Source: Euonymus europaeus (Eukaryota; Streptophyta; Magnoliopsida; Celastrales; Celastraceae). From it: a stretch of 64,000 bases of DNA. Positions 23,749-36,600 of the stretch are shown here, piece after piece (position 1 is the first letter of the stretch; every line of letters begins with the position of its first letter). The position numbers and the translations under genes are program-made. The notes beneath the pieces are model-generated. The model saw only the letters and a list, made by a program, of their open reading frames with translations. It did not search any database and had not been told where the DNA came from. The stretch covers positions 2,805,001 through 2,869,000 of the forward strand of contig OY756972.1 in NCBI GenBank assembly GCA_963580455.1. Reading direction: 5' to 3'.

Positions 23749-25306
23749 GACAAGTTGTCTTGGGGCCTAATTGGAAGAAGTTCAATATCCTTTTCTATGC
23801 AGCTGGAGACGGGCTCTAAAACCCTTTTATTACCTTGTAAGTCCATTGTTACTGGGATTCTTGTATTAGTATTATCATCATCATCTTGATGACTGTGAGC
23901 TCTCTGAAATAGACGGAAAGAAAAGGTACGAAATGGTATCCCTAAGCAAAAGCCGGTTGTCGTTCGCATACTAGAATTAATTGCTTTGAAAAGGAAACCC
24001 GTATGGTGTTAACGTGTGGAAAATTAAATTGATCTAGTAGTATACCTAGTTTCAGGTAAAGATATTTAGACTCAATACATCTTACATATAGTTATAGGTT
24101 AGGCAGCTATGGATTTATTTCCCTTGTACGTTTATACTGCTCTGTTTTCGCTTCTCATTTCTCTACCTTGTGGAGGAGCATGACAACCATACTTTCTGAT
24201 ATAATAATAACCTAGTGAAATTTCACCTTATTACTTATTTTGGATGTGGTGCTTGTTAAACCCTGATGGAATCTAGTTAGCACAAATGTTTAATATATTT
24301 TACATGTAGATTATATATTCATGTTTTCATGTATGTATATATATTGCATTTCGGAAGTTGGAGTAGAGCATTTTCTGTTTATGAAGGAAATTAAATGATA
24401 AAAATGGCAGGGATTCCTGTGGTCTTATTTTTTTGCCTGTAAAAACTCCAAACAAACTTGACCAGGCACTGCAAAATTGGTGGTCTTTTATTAAATTGGG
24501 TTTTAAAGGAGATCTTATTTTGCCAGTTTAGTTGTTGATGGCTTAGGTAAGTGGTGAGAAGACTGGACATTTGACAAATTTGAAGCTGAGGAGTGCAAGT
24601 CAAAAGACTCAAAACTCAAAAACTCGTACCAATTCATTTGTAGACAATTTACAGTTGTTCTTTTGAGAAAAATAAGGTAAATCATTATTGATATTTGGCC
24701 TACTCGTATCGAATGCAATGGTGAAGATTTGTTGGGGGCATGAGTGGGATTAAAGTGAAATTTGTTTGAGCATGCACAAGTAATATGATGCAATGGTGAA
24801 GATTTGTTGGGTCAATTGCCATGGCATGAGACTGAGTTGTCGTGCCTACAAGTTGGTTTCATTTGTGGGTCTCATAACACGCATACTCGCATTTTATACT
24901 AAAATTAATATCTAGTTTCATATTTATTATACAAAAATGAAGCTAACAAATTTATACTATTTTATCAATATATTTTGTTGGCCTAGTTATATCATCAGCA
25001 TATCAGTCACATAAGCAGAACACATATCTCAATACATTTTTGTCGTTCCTAGCAAAAATTTATCACTGTAGTTGTTGGTCTATCTTTATTAAGTATTCGT
25101 GTAACGTGTTCTTAACATATTCATATCCCACTTTTTTTGAATAATTACGTATTTGTGTATCATTGTCATGGTCGTATTCCGTGTCTGCGCTTCATAGAAG
25201 AGTAGCGTGAAGACGGTGTTGTCAGCTGCTTTTGCGAGTGCTAGTGACAGTGATATTCTTGGAGATGGCCGCATTTGCGTTTTATGATGTATGTAGCCTC
25301 ATTTAC
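23749..25306. other. 3' flank of the kinase gene and repeat-bearing intergenic DNA
   Basis: The left part is 3' untranslated region of the kinase gene. Further right there is a small duplicated phrase (ATGCAATGGTGAAGATTTGT at about 24715 and 24787) and one member of the dispersed CAATACA-type repeat family. No gene is seen. Confidence 0.5.
24893..25075 (+). repeat. Dispersed CAATACA-type repeat, copy 1
   Basis: Starts ATACTAAAATTAATAT and contains ATATCATCAGCATATCA and ATATCTCAATACATTTTTGT. It shares these phrases in the same order with copies near 38391, 39440, 39625 and 62575. Confidence 0.6.
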
Positions 25307-25321
25307 AGAAGCTTGAACCAG

Positions 25322-26920
25322 TTTTTTTTCCTTTGAAGAAAGATCAGTAGACCTTGATTTGCATTGATAACCAAACATGCAATGCACACCACAACCTTGT
25401 GGGTACTTCCTCTGCTCACAGAACAGACTGAAGGAAATTCATCTTCAAAAGACAAGAAACAAAATACAATCTAGACGGGAACTGATTGGGAAGAAACTAA
25501 GACTAATAAGCACGGATCAGTATGCTCCAGAATGAATAGATATCCTTTCTTCCATATGAGCCCTGCAATCCTTTTCAACCAAAGCCACAACCTCCCCCGA
25601 GAAATCTTGAAAATGGTTGGGGAGGATAGCTCTAGCCTCCAAAGCAGCTTGACCGGAAGGAGACACCTTTCCTCCATGTACAAGTACATTCCTTCTATGC
25701 CAGATCAGTTATAGAGTAGAGGCAAGGATTGCAAGGGAATTAGAATCCAATAAATCAGAAGAAAAAAAAGCCCAAAAATCCTGGGAAGGCCAAGAGAGAC
25801 ACGGTAGCTTCTGGATGGAATGAGGGCTCTCAGTCTCAATTATAGCATCATTAGCATGCTTGCAAGTGAACAACGCATGCACTATGGTCTCTATAGCTTC
25901 ACCACGAATAGGGCATGTAGCTTGGGAGCACACCCGGCGCTTACACAAATTCTCAGAATTTTGCAAACTATTGTGAAGGGCTCGCCGTACAAAAATCCGA
26001 GTAGAAGGAGGGGAAGGAAGAGACCAGATAGAAGCCATAGCACCGTTAAAGACTCATCTGAAGATACACTTGGAAGAGCCCTAGACCGCATCTCTATAGC
26101 GCGATGATATACACTACGCACTGAGAAGTGGCCATTGGATGAGCCATCCCAATAGAGAGAATCTGCTCCTCCCTTGGCACTTACTGCTGATTGAAGAATT
26201 AGATTAGCCTCATCTTCCGAGGACAAGTTCCTTAGCAACTGAACATTCCACCATTTCGTAGTAGGATCAATAAGGGAACTAACGGTCGCAGGACGAGGGA
26301 GACCACCCTCCACCTCAAGAAAAGTAAGAGGTCTCTCTAACCACCTATCTTCTCATAACTGAATTGACGAGCCATCCCCCACCCTCCAACACAGCCCTGC
26401 CTGCAACAAATTCCTAGTCGAACAAATGCTCTTCCAAACAAAGGAAGAGTGGGAGAGTGCATCTGCTTCCATAAAAGATTAATGAATTATCCTCCAACCT
26501 TGTTTTGCAAATAGAACTTCATTGAAAGCAGCAAAATTGCAAAAACCCATACCGCCCAAATTCTTTGGTTTGCACAATAGATCCCAAGAGAGCCAGACCA
26601 TACTTCTGGATTCTACCTCACCTTTGCACCGGAAATTATTAGAAATGAGCCGACCCTTAACAAAAGCAGACTGATTACTACTAATAATGCACGGCAAAAC
26701 GTATTTCAATCTCTTTGCCAAGACCTTCGAAACGATTTTATAGATAACATTGCATAGACTAATAGGGCGAAACTCGCTTTGCATCCTTAAGCTTTGGAAT
26801 TAAAGCAATAAACGTATGTTAATTTTTTTACTCAAGAGTCACACCCTGAAGGAATTCCCGAACAGCACCATAGATATCATCAATCATCATCCATAGTATC
26901 CCAATGCCGCTTAAAAAGTC
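25322..26920 (-). mobile_element. Internally deleted, 5'-truncated LINE with target-site duplication
   Basis: On the minus strand the element begins inside the reverse transcriptase ([18 protein letters not shown], then [20 protein letters not shown] and [15 protein letters not shown]). It jumps by deletion past the catalytic YxDD region to the thumb/linker ([15 protein letters not shown]), then continues into the zf-RVT zinc-binding region (FSVRSVYHRA, ALHNSL, CPIRGEAIETIVHALFTC). The 3' end is marked by eight T on the plus strand at 25322-25329. A 15-base repeat flanks it: 25307-25321 and 26921-26935 match at 13 of 15 positions around AAGCTTGAAC. Stops and frameshifts are frequent, so it is inactive. 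Confidence 0.82.
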
Positions 26921-26935
26921 AAAAGCTTGAACAAG

Positions 26936-27463
26936 ATAGCATGTACTTGGTGCTTACTTCCTAGTGGATACCTTACTGTTTAGCTCCAGTACTCATATTG
27001 AAGCCTAGTGGTAAAACCAGTAATGACAACAGATTGAACCAACAAAGCAATTTTTTCCCAGACATACTTTCCTTTCTTTGGTTGAAGCAGGTAATTCTCC
27101 AGGACAATATTTGGTCAGTAAGATTAACCAGCCCAGATCAACAATTTTCCAAGTAGCATAAACACAGAAATAAGAGGAACGGCGTGAACCTAGAGAAATT
27201 CAAAGTCATCATCAGTCATATGAAAATCACCAACAAAATTTTCCTGATTGCAGTCAGAATCAACATCTAGGATAGAAATTGAATGAAAAGACGGTTATTT
27301 CTCTGATTTAAGATCATAGTATATGTTATTCCAAATCATTTGTACATCAGCCTCTATTTACAGTTATCAGGAATATATATGCTAACCATGTATCAGCTTC
27401 TAATATGAAGCCCTTGAAAAAAGTGTTGGTATTCATTGCAAATGACCTAAGGGCAACTTACGA
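26936..27463. other. Intergenic, 3' flank of NLP gene
   Basis: No coding signal. The right part probably includes the 3' untranslated region of the minus-strand NLP gene. Confidence 0.5.
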
Positions 27464-30400
27464 TCAGGAAGGGCTGGAGCCAACGACAGATTTTTCCCAG
27501 TAATGATGAGAAACTTGGAGGGAAAGTTTGATTGTGTGGCTCTGAGATGATTGACATACATCTATGCACTCCTCCAAATCAGCATCACATGTTAATAACA
27601 CCCACTCAGAGTCGTCATCAAAATACTTGAGATCAAACCTACTTATGTCATCTATACTAAACCTTCGTGTGATTTCTTGCAATAAATATGTAAATCCCCA
27701 ATTATTAGGCATCCGGAACCGGATTTTCTCATTTCCATACGAGACTTTCACTCTTTGAGAATCCATCTGTTGCAATACCTGGCCAATATTCTTGGCGGGC
27801 AGTGGAAGACTCCCCATAGCAACTTGCTCCTTGAGAGATTTATGACTCTGGGATCTGTTTAGTAGCTGCAGCTCCTTTTTACTTGAGGCAAACAGCTCTG
27901 CATCGCTTCTGACCCTCTTTAGGACAGCATCAGCAGAGTTTTCTCCAGCCATTGGCTCTTCATTACCAGCATTGATACTTGTAGAAGTATGTTGGCTTGT
28001 ACCACTAGAACAAGAGTGGATGGAACAGTAACTCTGACCACATGAGGAAGAAGGAGACTTCGGTGCTGTGATTTGGGAGTTGAAGAGACCTCCCTTGGGC
28101 ATCAAGCGTGATGGTGTTGGATCATCGATTGTCTTTTCAGTTGAAAGGGTGTTCGTTTCCAATTGCTTTGAAGAAGCAAGCTCAGGAAAGTTTGTATAGA
28201 ATGAATCAATGTTGAAAGCACCAGGGGCACCTTGAACAGAGTCAATTACGAGTTGGATTTTCTTCAATGAATAACCAACCTTCTTGAGTTTTCTTGAGGG
28301 CCAACGTTTTATCCCATGTTGCCTACATATTCGTTTTAAGGTTGTGGGGCAAACTGAAATAACAAAAAGGAAAATATATGTCAAAATAAAAGGCAATCAA
28401 TAGCTTAACATCAGACGAATCATAGCTAAATTACAATAATGCTTACCACCAAGACTCTTTGCAGCGTCTTTTAGACTACCAGCAAAATATTGTCGGAGAA
28501 TTTGCAAGTTGATTTTTTTCTCAGCCTTGGTACGTTTTCTGTCTACTGCTTTACCCATACTCTCATTTGAGAAGCTACGCTCACCAAAAGTAGAATCTCC
28601 ACCAAACTCAACGCTTCCATTTAGGTTAGAATCTCTTAGGCCATGCCTGCAATCTGGGAATCTTTCTCCTATAATTCCCTTTTCCTTTCCATCGTGAGAT
28701 AATGAAACAACTGTACTGTTTCGTTGGACCTCAGTAAGATAGCCCTTCTGGAACAAATTTTCTGGAGGAAACATTCCTGAAAGAGAGTGCTTGGGATTCA
28801 AGATCTTCTCCCCATCATCCGGATGGACTACAACTTCAGTAACTGGCATCTCACTTTCTTTCTGCAGTTCTTTATCTTGTACAACTCTTAAGCTCTGGCA
28901 AGCCCATTGAATGATGGTGGACAGTGAATGAAGCATCTTGCGCTGTTCTTCAGGTTCCCGACAATTCACAGGGAGAAAGAACTCTAGGACAAAGTCAGTT
29001 TTACCAGTGTAGATGCTGCGAAGACGTATTGCAACAGCTGCCCTTAGCTCAAAGATCCTTGCATGATGAGAAAGAGGATACTCAGTTTTCGCAAAAGAAG
29101 CTACATCGCTTGAGAAACAAGGTTGGTTAGTCAAGAATGCTTGACCAGCTACACCTTGACCTTTTAACAAGTGATGCTCAGAGCAAGCCTCGTGAAAGGC
29201 CTTGACATTTGGATCAGCAACATAAGTGGCATGATCAATGGTGGAAACGCACTGGAAGTAGTTCTCATCAGAATGCCGGCATCCTGTTTTCCCTTGTTGG
29301 ATGCATGAGACCCAAGTTTGAGCTAAAGGTAATCTATGCGTATCACATGCAGATTTCAAAACCTTGAGAATCTCTGGCAGTGCAACTTGGTAGGACTTGT
29401 CATATTCCTGAAAAAGAGAATTCCACCAATGAACTCAAAGAAGAAAAATGGGATTTAAAATAAACTAATCTTCTTTTCCCTCAGTAGCTCAACTACCATA
29501 ATATTCTGGACACTTGGAACTTTGGAACTCCTAAGATCAACAGCCTGCAAGAGAACAAGATATCTCCAATTAGAAACATATGATTAATATGACGTCTCAC
29601 ATGGTACATTGAAAGCTTAACTGCCCTTATAAGGAAAATCACAATGTTTACATAATGTAACCAAGGAGAAACAGAAGCTAGAAGTGTTCATAAAAAAAAG
29701 AAAAGAAAAACTAGAAAATGATGCAAATAGAAACAAAAGAGTAGTCGGAAATTGGAAGATGACATCAGAATCAATTCTTACTGTATTCTGTGAAATTATA
29801 AGCAATCTGAAAAATGAAAAAGTGCCAATGCAGTACAGCTAAAAGAGATGAGCAGAACTCCACGCCTCATATCATAGAAGAAAGTGGCTTTGAGACTTGA
29901 GATACTCAATTAAAATTGAGGCAGCGAGGCAACCAAACCATACTATGTTAAACGTCACCCTTCTATAATGTATAGCTAATCTTGTATATGTAGATTCCTG
30001 TTTGAGCTGCACTACATCAAGGAATTATCGTACCTGTGTGCGTGGGTTTTATTCTTATTTGATTTGGGAAAGACGAAAGTTTGCAAGAAATTCCAATCAC
30101 ATTTTATGAGGGGGTATATAAACTGCACATCCAGAAATTAAATTTAGATTTTACTTCACGACTTAAAACCATTTTATTTATCCAGAGGTCATGAAAACCA
30201 TTATTTGAATGTTTGTGGAAATAACACAAGTAAAAAGCTCTAATAAATAAACAGAACTTCTTCTAGTATTTTATTTGATTTCGGAAGAATGAAATCGTGA
30301 AAAAACATTCTACAGTTAAATAATCTGGATTGTAAATTATGCCAAGGTTTATACTGTTAAACTTGCAATTCTCCTGTCAAAAAGTTTAAACCCAATTTTG

Positions 30401-31466
30401 GTTCATTTATCAATGATCAAAACAGAAGTTCAACTATTTGCAGTGTGACCAGTTGCATTTAGCACCTCATTGTGCTGAATCAAAACACACAGAAGAATCC
30501 ACCTATATAGAATAAAACTTTCCAGAACAAGAAGAGGAAACAAACCTCAAGTGCTTTACAGACTTTTTCAAGCTCAATATGATACTTGGTCTTCTGGGCA
30601 GTTGTTACAATCTCAAGAACACCCAAGCAAGCAGTGCTACCTTGTTCAAAGACAGGCACAGCAAGGGTTCCATGAACATCGTACTCTTGAGCATGACAAA
30701 CTCGTGCATATTCATCACTTCTAAAGAGCTGAACATCAGGAGTCCATTCTGGAATCTTTCCCAAGAATACTCGACCAGGCAATCCAACAACATCACTGGA
30801 ATTTTTCTCAGCTGAAAACTGATACAGTGTAGAAATGTCTCGATAATTCACCAGCCTGCGAGAGCTTGGATCAAGTGAGAAAGGTTGGTCATGGGTAGTT
30901 AAAACATGTCTGCCTCCTTGGTTTACAGGAACCCAAATCTGTAAAAGGATATCCTTGTTTCTTGTCAAGTCCTTTATACAACCAATCGCCTCCATCAATC
31001 TCTCTGTTACAGAAAATCCAGGACCTGGATTTGGTCTCGGTCCAATCCACCACCTTCTGCATAGCTCAGAACCACCAGCTGTATTTCCTGATTGGCTATA
31101 GCACTCAGTAACAGTGGGATTAACCATGTTTTGGCCAAACGGTTGAAAATTAGGACTTCTGCCTTGTGGTTCATTAATAGGCAATTTCACGGGCAATGAT
31201 GCTTTTTGGATTTCTTCTTTATTTCTCTTAGGGGATGAGCTTGTGCTCAGATCGCAAGTATTAGCCTCTAAACCAGGCAATACAAATGAAGTATCAAAGA
31301 AGGCAACACCATTGGAGGGGCTTGGAAGAAGGAAATCAGATCCAACTGTTGTCTCCCACAAGCATCCTTCCAACAGTAGTTCATCCATATAGTCAAACTC
31401 CATAGCAGTATCAAGTTGAGCACCCAACATGGTACGAGGACAAAGTACACTGTCGTCCATATCCAT
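27464..31466 (-). CDS. NLP: NIN-like protein (NLP) transcription factor, NLP4/NLP5-like
   Basis: Four coding exons, 5' to 3' on the minus strand: 31466-30546, 29544-29497, 29407-28447 and 28353-27464, splicing to 939 residues. The acidic N-terminus ([18 protein letters not shown]) resembles NLP4/NLP5. The conserved amino-terminal region has [27 protein letters not shown] and GLPGRVF. A GAF-like part follows, with [15 protein letters not shown] and GCRHSDENY. The RWP-RK DNA-binding domain (about residues 612-668) has [19 protein letters not shown] and [14 protein letters not shown]-terminal PB1 domain (about 843-926) carries [12 protein letters not shown] and an OPCA-like acidic loop, YFDDDSEW. 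NLPs are nuclear nitrate-responsive activators that bind nitrate-responsive elements and interact through PB1. The exon 2 donor is my choice on phase; other parts are secure. The 5' leader probably contains introns. Confidence 0.9.
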
Positions 31467-32560
31467 CTTTTCTCAAAATCTAACAAAAAAAGACCATATT
31501 CTGCTCAGTTTGTAGAAATCGTATACTTCCAAATGTGATCTACTTCAAACCAGACCTACCAGAAACATCAATAATAAATCCTAGCTGTCCAGATTATCAA
31601 GTCCCAGATTGAGAAGAATCTTGGAGGGAAAAAAAAACAAATGAATAACAATACCAGTCCCAGAAAACTTTGAAGGAAATACACAGGTTGACTGTAAGCT
31701 TGACAAGAAGATAAAGAACCATGAATGTATACGATACTAAGATTGAGGTTTCTCTTTCTCATTTCCACTTCCAAATAGCATTCAAGTTAGTAGAAACTAT
31801 ATAAACATCAACAGCTAACACTATGGTCAATCAAAAAATAATACCCAATTCAAGAACCACCATAACTACCAAATTAGCATCAAATCCACATCAAAATAAG
31901 AACAAAAGATTTTAAAGCAACCACTTTCCACAGACTGTACAAATAGTCAGAAGATGCCTTTTCTCACTTTTGATTTAAGATTCCAGTTCTACCAACGGCA
32001 ATCCATTGGAACAATTTCATCAACACACGTAAGTAACCCAATAGAAAAGGCAAATGAACCCATTAGCCATAATCCCAGAACTAAAAAAGTCTACAACCCA
32101 AATTGACCAAATACAGAAAAATAAAATGAAGGAGAGATAAAGATCATAATAAATACCTCAAATGTGTAGAAATAATAATATCAGTGGTTTCAAAGAGCAA
32201 TCCACAAAACCAAATACAAACAAAAGATCTAACGAAATTCCTTTTAATACCTGTCGTCATCCATGAAATCACCTCCCCGAGAACCAACCTTCTTTCACAT
32301 GGTAACTCTCTGTGGCTCAACCTCTTTCTTCAAGTAGTTCAAAACAAATTTGATCACGAAAGGATTCTTCTTCCGACCTAAACTATAATAATAGTTAAAA
32401 CAATTAAAAAATTACGTTATTGAGAGTGGAATCTGATTTCTTCAAAGTGGTAAAAAAGGTCCAAAGACTGAAGGGTTCGTGTGTGGCACTTGCATTCTTT
32501 ACATGCTCCTCTCTCTCTCTCTACGTCGTTAAGTTTTATTCATGGCATTACAGAAAAGCT
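31467..32560 (-). other. Probable 5' leader and promoter of the NLP gene
   Basis: No coding frame with family support. T-rich on the minus strand with possible splice sites, as expected for an intron-containing 5' leader. A CT run at 32509-32521 lies near the probable promoter. Confidence 0.45.
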
Positions 32561-32787
32561 AGCGCCTAGCGGTGCAGGACGACTGTACAGACTGCAGAGT
32601 GGGGACTAGGCGGCTTTTTTTTTCTGTGTGGTTTGAGTAGTTAAAACTGTGAAATGGATTTTAGCTCACTGACAAAAACTATGCAGCAGTTGTAGCCCAA
32701 AATTTAGTACTTTTTTATATTATTATCTCCACATAAATAATTAAATAAGAGTATTTTTGTGCTGCCAGTATTTTCAGTCATCAAGGG

Positions 32788-32905
32788 TCCGTTTGGATGT
32801 GTTTCATAGAGTATACTCTCTCGTAAAGCATAAACGTTGAGAGTGTCTGAGAGTATGAGTGACAGAGTGTACTTTAGCGTATACTCTAAAACAAACAGGG
32901 TGCAA
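32788..32905. mobile_element. Possible small MITE in the NLP upstream region
   Basis: The left end reads GGGTCCGTTTGGATGTGTTT and the right end AAAACAAACAGGGTGC. These are loose inverted matches, and AGAGTATAC recurs inverted just inside both ends. No clear target duplication. Confidence 0.3.
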
Positions 32906-33677
32906 TTGGCAGATATAAAATTCTGGTTTTGTTAACCACCACCACCAAAGTCTAAAGTGTAAAAATTGAGAATATTTGAGAGTATGAATGACGGAGTATA
33001 AACTAATTTATACGTTGACACAAACAAAAGTCAAATTTAAATTTAAAGACTTAGTTGAGATGAGTGTTAATGTCCTGTAGGCATATCGTCGGGACGGAAA
33101 TTTCTCGATAAAAAATTTTAACTCCTAAAATAGCAACTGAATCTCACACTGGATTCACGGTAAAAGTCATATTTGGGCCCCTTAATTATTTAGATGTTGA
33201 TATAATGAGCAGATAGTTTTGTTCATAGGAGGCCACATGCTTTGACAGATCCGGCAAGTAATCTCTCAGGCTTTAAAAGAACCTGAGATATTATTCGATA
33301 TGTACAAACATGTGGCGTTGACCTTGCAAATACATAAACAAATATTCCTCAAAAGCAATTTGCTAAGCAGTTCCTGCAAAAGAAAGATCTCAAACAATAT
33401 CTACTTATACTCAATTCAGATCATCATGATACTTGTGATTATGTAAAACACCAGATAATGCAAGCAAACTGACAAGGAACCATCACCATACGACAAAGCG
33501 CACAACCATCATTTATTAGATAAAATATAAGATTAGGGGGTGCTATGACATCCTGAGTTTATTTAAATCAAAACATTCAAACATTAACATTTGAGTTTAT
33601 GCGGCCGCACCGATCCTGTAAGGCATCCAATCCTCGCTCACTCTGCGGCCCAAGACTCCCAGGGATGGTTGTGAGCT
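32906..33677. other. Intergenic between NLP and catalase
   Basis: AT-rich. The right end, from about 33480, is probably the 3' untranslated region of the catalase gene. No gene is seen. Confidence 0.5.
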
Positions 33678-36600
33678 TCAGATGCTTGGCCTCACATTGA
33701 GACGAGTAGCTAACTTCTGACTAAGAGACTTGTCAGCCTGCATCACATAAAACACGAAAAACCACATCAGAAGAAAACTGCTGGTTCTGTTCATCTCATA
33801 GGTTCTAGCACAGCGTCACCACTTCAAATTCAATACCTTCAAATTTTATTTTACTGCTCGGGAGTCCTCACGATGCGAGGGATATACTTACAAATATAAA
33901 TTTCAAAATTTTAACTGATAGTGATTAAAAAGTTTATTTTGTAAATTTGAATACTTTTTAAGAGTGTTTATTTTTTTGTATGGTGGTAGAAGATTGTTTT
34001 GCAAAGGGAAGTTAAAACGAAGAAGGGGTTTACCTGAGACCAATATGATACCCAGATACTACGGATTTCATGGGTGACACGAGGGTCAGATAGAGCCTCA
34101 ACCCATCGGCAGATGAATCGTTCTTGCCTATAAAGCAGGAAAGAATGCAACAACAGATGAAGTGTCATGATTTGTGGAACCATTATGACTTCTGAACCAG
34201 TCCTAGAAACAAGGATTACCTGTCTGGTGCCCAGGACCTGTATCTCTCACCAGGCTGCTTAAAATTGTTCTCCTTCTCAATGATGCACTGCATTAAGCCA
34301 ATTAATTGGAACTCAGAAAATTGGATTTAGCAGACATTTTAGTACTCCAGCAATGACATCAATACGATGGAAGAAGGGAAGCTATTAATTACTTCTACTT
34401 CGATACAGTTAATCATCAGCCAATGCTCTACTCTTACACTTCTGTCGGCAAATAAAGCTCTCTTTATCTAGCAATCTAGCAAAAGATGAACTTAACCATG
34501 TAGCTTTTGTTGATTCTCAATTTTCTTTCAGGAAAATTAACCACTTTGATACAGTTAAAACCAATGGAATATATGAAACAAAATTCAGAATCTAGACTGA
34601 AGCCCTAGAGGCACAAAATTACACAAGTGCCAGTACCAGTAAACTTTCAAGCCAACCATATATAGAACTTCAATTAGATCACCAGATAAATATTTTACCT
34701 TCTCACGCCTTCCAGTACAGACATTAGGAGGAATGGGGAATCTCTCAGCATGGCGAACTGCATCATACCTTGAAGGGAAGTAATTGACCTAAAGACACAA
34801 TTAGAACATCTGATCAGAATAATAAAAAATAAAACACAAGTGAATATTATGATGCTGCCTGCCAGTTCCAGTCGATAATCTAAGTTTCCTTCCATGTGTT
34901 TCACATCAGATATATGATGTATGTGTACTTTTATTAGTACAAACAGAACAGCTCAATACCTCCTCATCCCTGTGCATGAAGTTCATGAAACCTTCATGGT
35001 GATTGTTATGGTGGGAACACTTGGGAGCATTAGCAGGGAGTTGCAGATAGTTCGGTCCAAGACGGTGCCTCTGGGTATCAGAATATGAGAAGATCCGAGT
35101 CTGGAGCAACTTATCATCTGAGTAGTAGACACCAGGAACGACAATGGAGGGGCAAAACGCCAGCTGTTCGTTCTCAGCAAAGAAGTTATCAATATTCTTA
35201 TTCAGGACCAGGCGGCCAACTGGCTGCAAGGGAATGATATCCTCAGGCCAGGTCTTGGTTACATCCAGTGGGTCAAAGTCAAATCTGTCTTCATGATCAG
35301 GATCAATTGTCTGGATAAACAGTTTCCACTCAGGAAAATTTCCAGCAGCAATCGAGTCATAGAGATCCTTGGTGGCATGGCTGTGATTGGATCCTCCAAC
35401 CTTAATAGCCTCATCCTCCAACAAGCACTTAACACCACATGTGGGTTTCCAGTGGAATTTCACATAGTGTGCTTTCCCAGCCTTGTTGATCAAAGTATAG
35501 GTGTTAACTCCAGAACCTTCCATATGTCTGTAGTCTTGTGGAACACCCAAATCATCAAAGAGGAAGGTAAACATGTGCAAGCTTTCTGGGTGGTGGGAGA
35601 AGAAGTCGAGGATCCTCCAGTTTTCCTGGATGTGAGACTTGGGATTTGGTTTAAGGGCATGAACCATGTCAGGAAATTTCATACCATCACGAATAAAGAA
35701 GACAGGAAAGTTGTTTCCCACAAGATCGAAATTACCCTGAGTTTAAAACAAAAACATGTCACTTTGTGAAACAAAAGCATTAGACAGCTACAAAATTGAA
35801 AAGACTGTTTAGAATCAGTTAATGCCTGTGTGTGTATGTGTGCATATAGCAATATACATAAGAACATAAAACTGAAGCCAATAAGATTAAACAATTGTGA
35901 AATATAAGACAGATATCACATCAAAGATAACAAAACTATTAGAGTTTCTACAAGTTCTTTAACAATGCGGGTCTAGCTTTTCAAAATTTAGCAACAAAGC
36001 CATCAAAATTCACTCATACATACAAAGTTTTTCCAGCACAACAAAAGCCACATATACATACATCTATATCCGTGTTCATCAAATTACTAACAATTGTCAC
36101 CAGATGCCAGACACAATGACTGTCATCCAATATGTTTAAGTGCATCTGCTATCCTCCAATATGCTTAAGTGCATCTGCTATAATCCAATATTTAGAAGTA
36201 ACACAAAGAAACTAGCAATAAAACCCTCACCTCTCTGGTGTAAAACTTCACAGCAAAGCCTCGAGGATCCCTCAGGGTTTCAGGGCTGCCTCGTTCATGG
36301 ATAACAGTGGAGAAACGGACAATGACAGGTGTCTGAACTCCAGGGGCTCGAAGAAAATCAGCGCAGGAAAGCTGGGAAACATCATGAGTGACCTCAAAGA
36401 AACCTTTTGCACTGGCTCCCCTGGCATGGACAACACGCTCTGGAATCCGCTCCCTATCAAAATTAGCAATTTTCTCGACGAGATGATAATCCTCAAGAAG
36501 GATTGGACCTGTTAGAAGTTTAAACCAAATCTCTCAACAAAGATTCAACTGCATTACAAATCAACAAATTCAACTCCGTCATAATTTATAAATCAATTGA

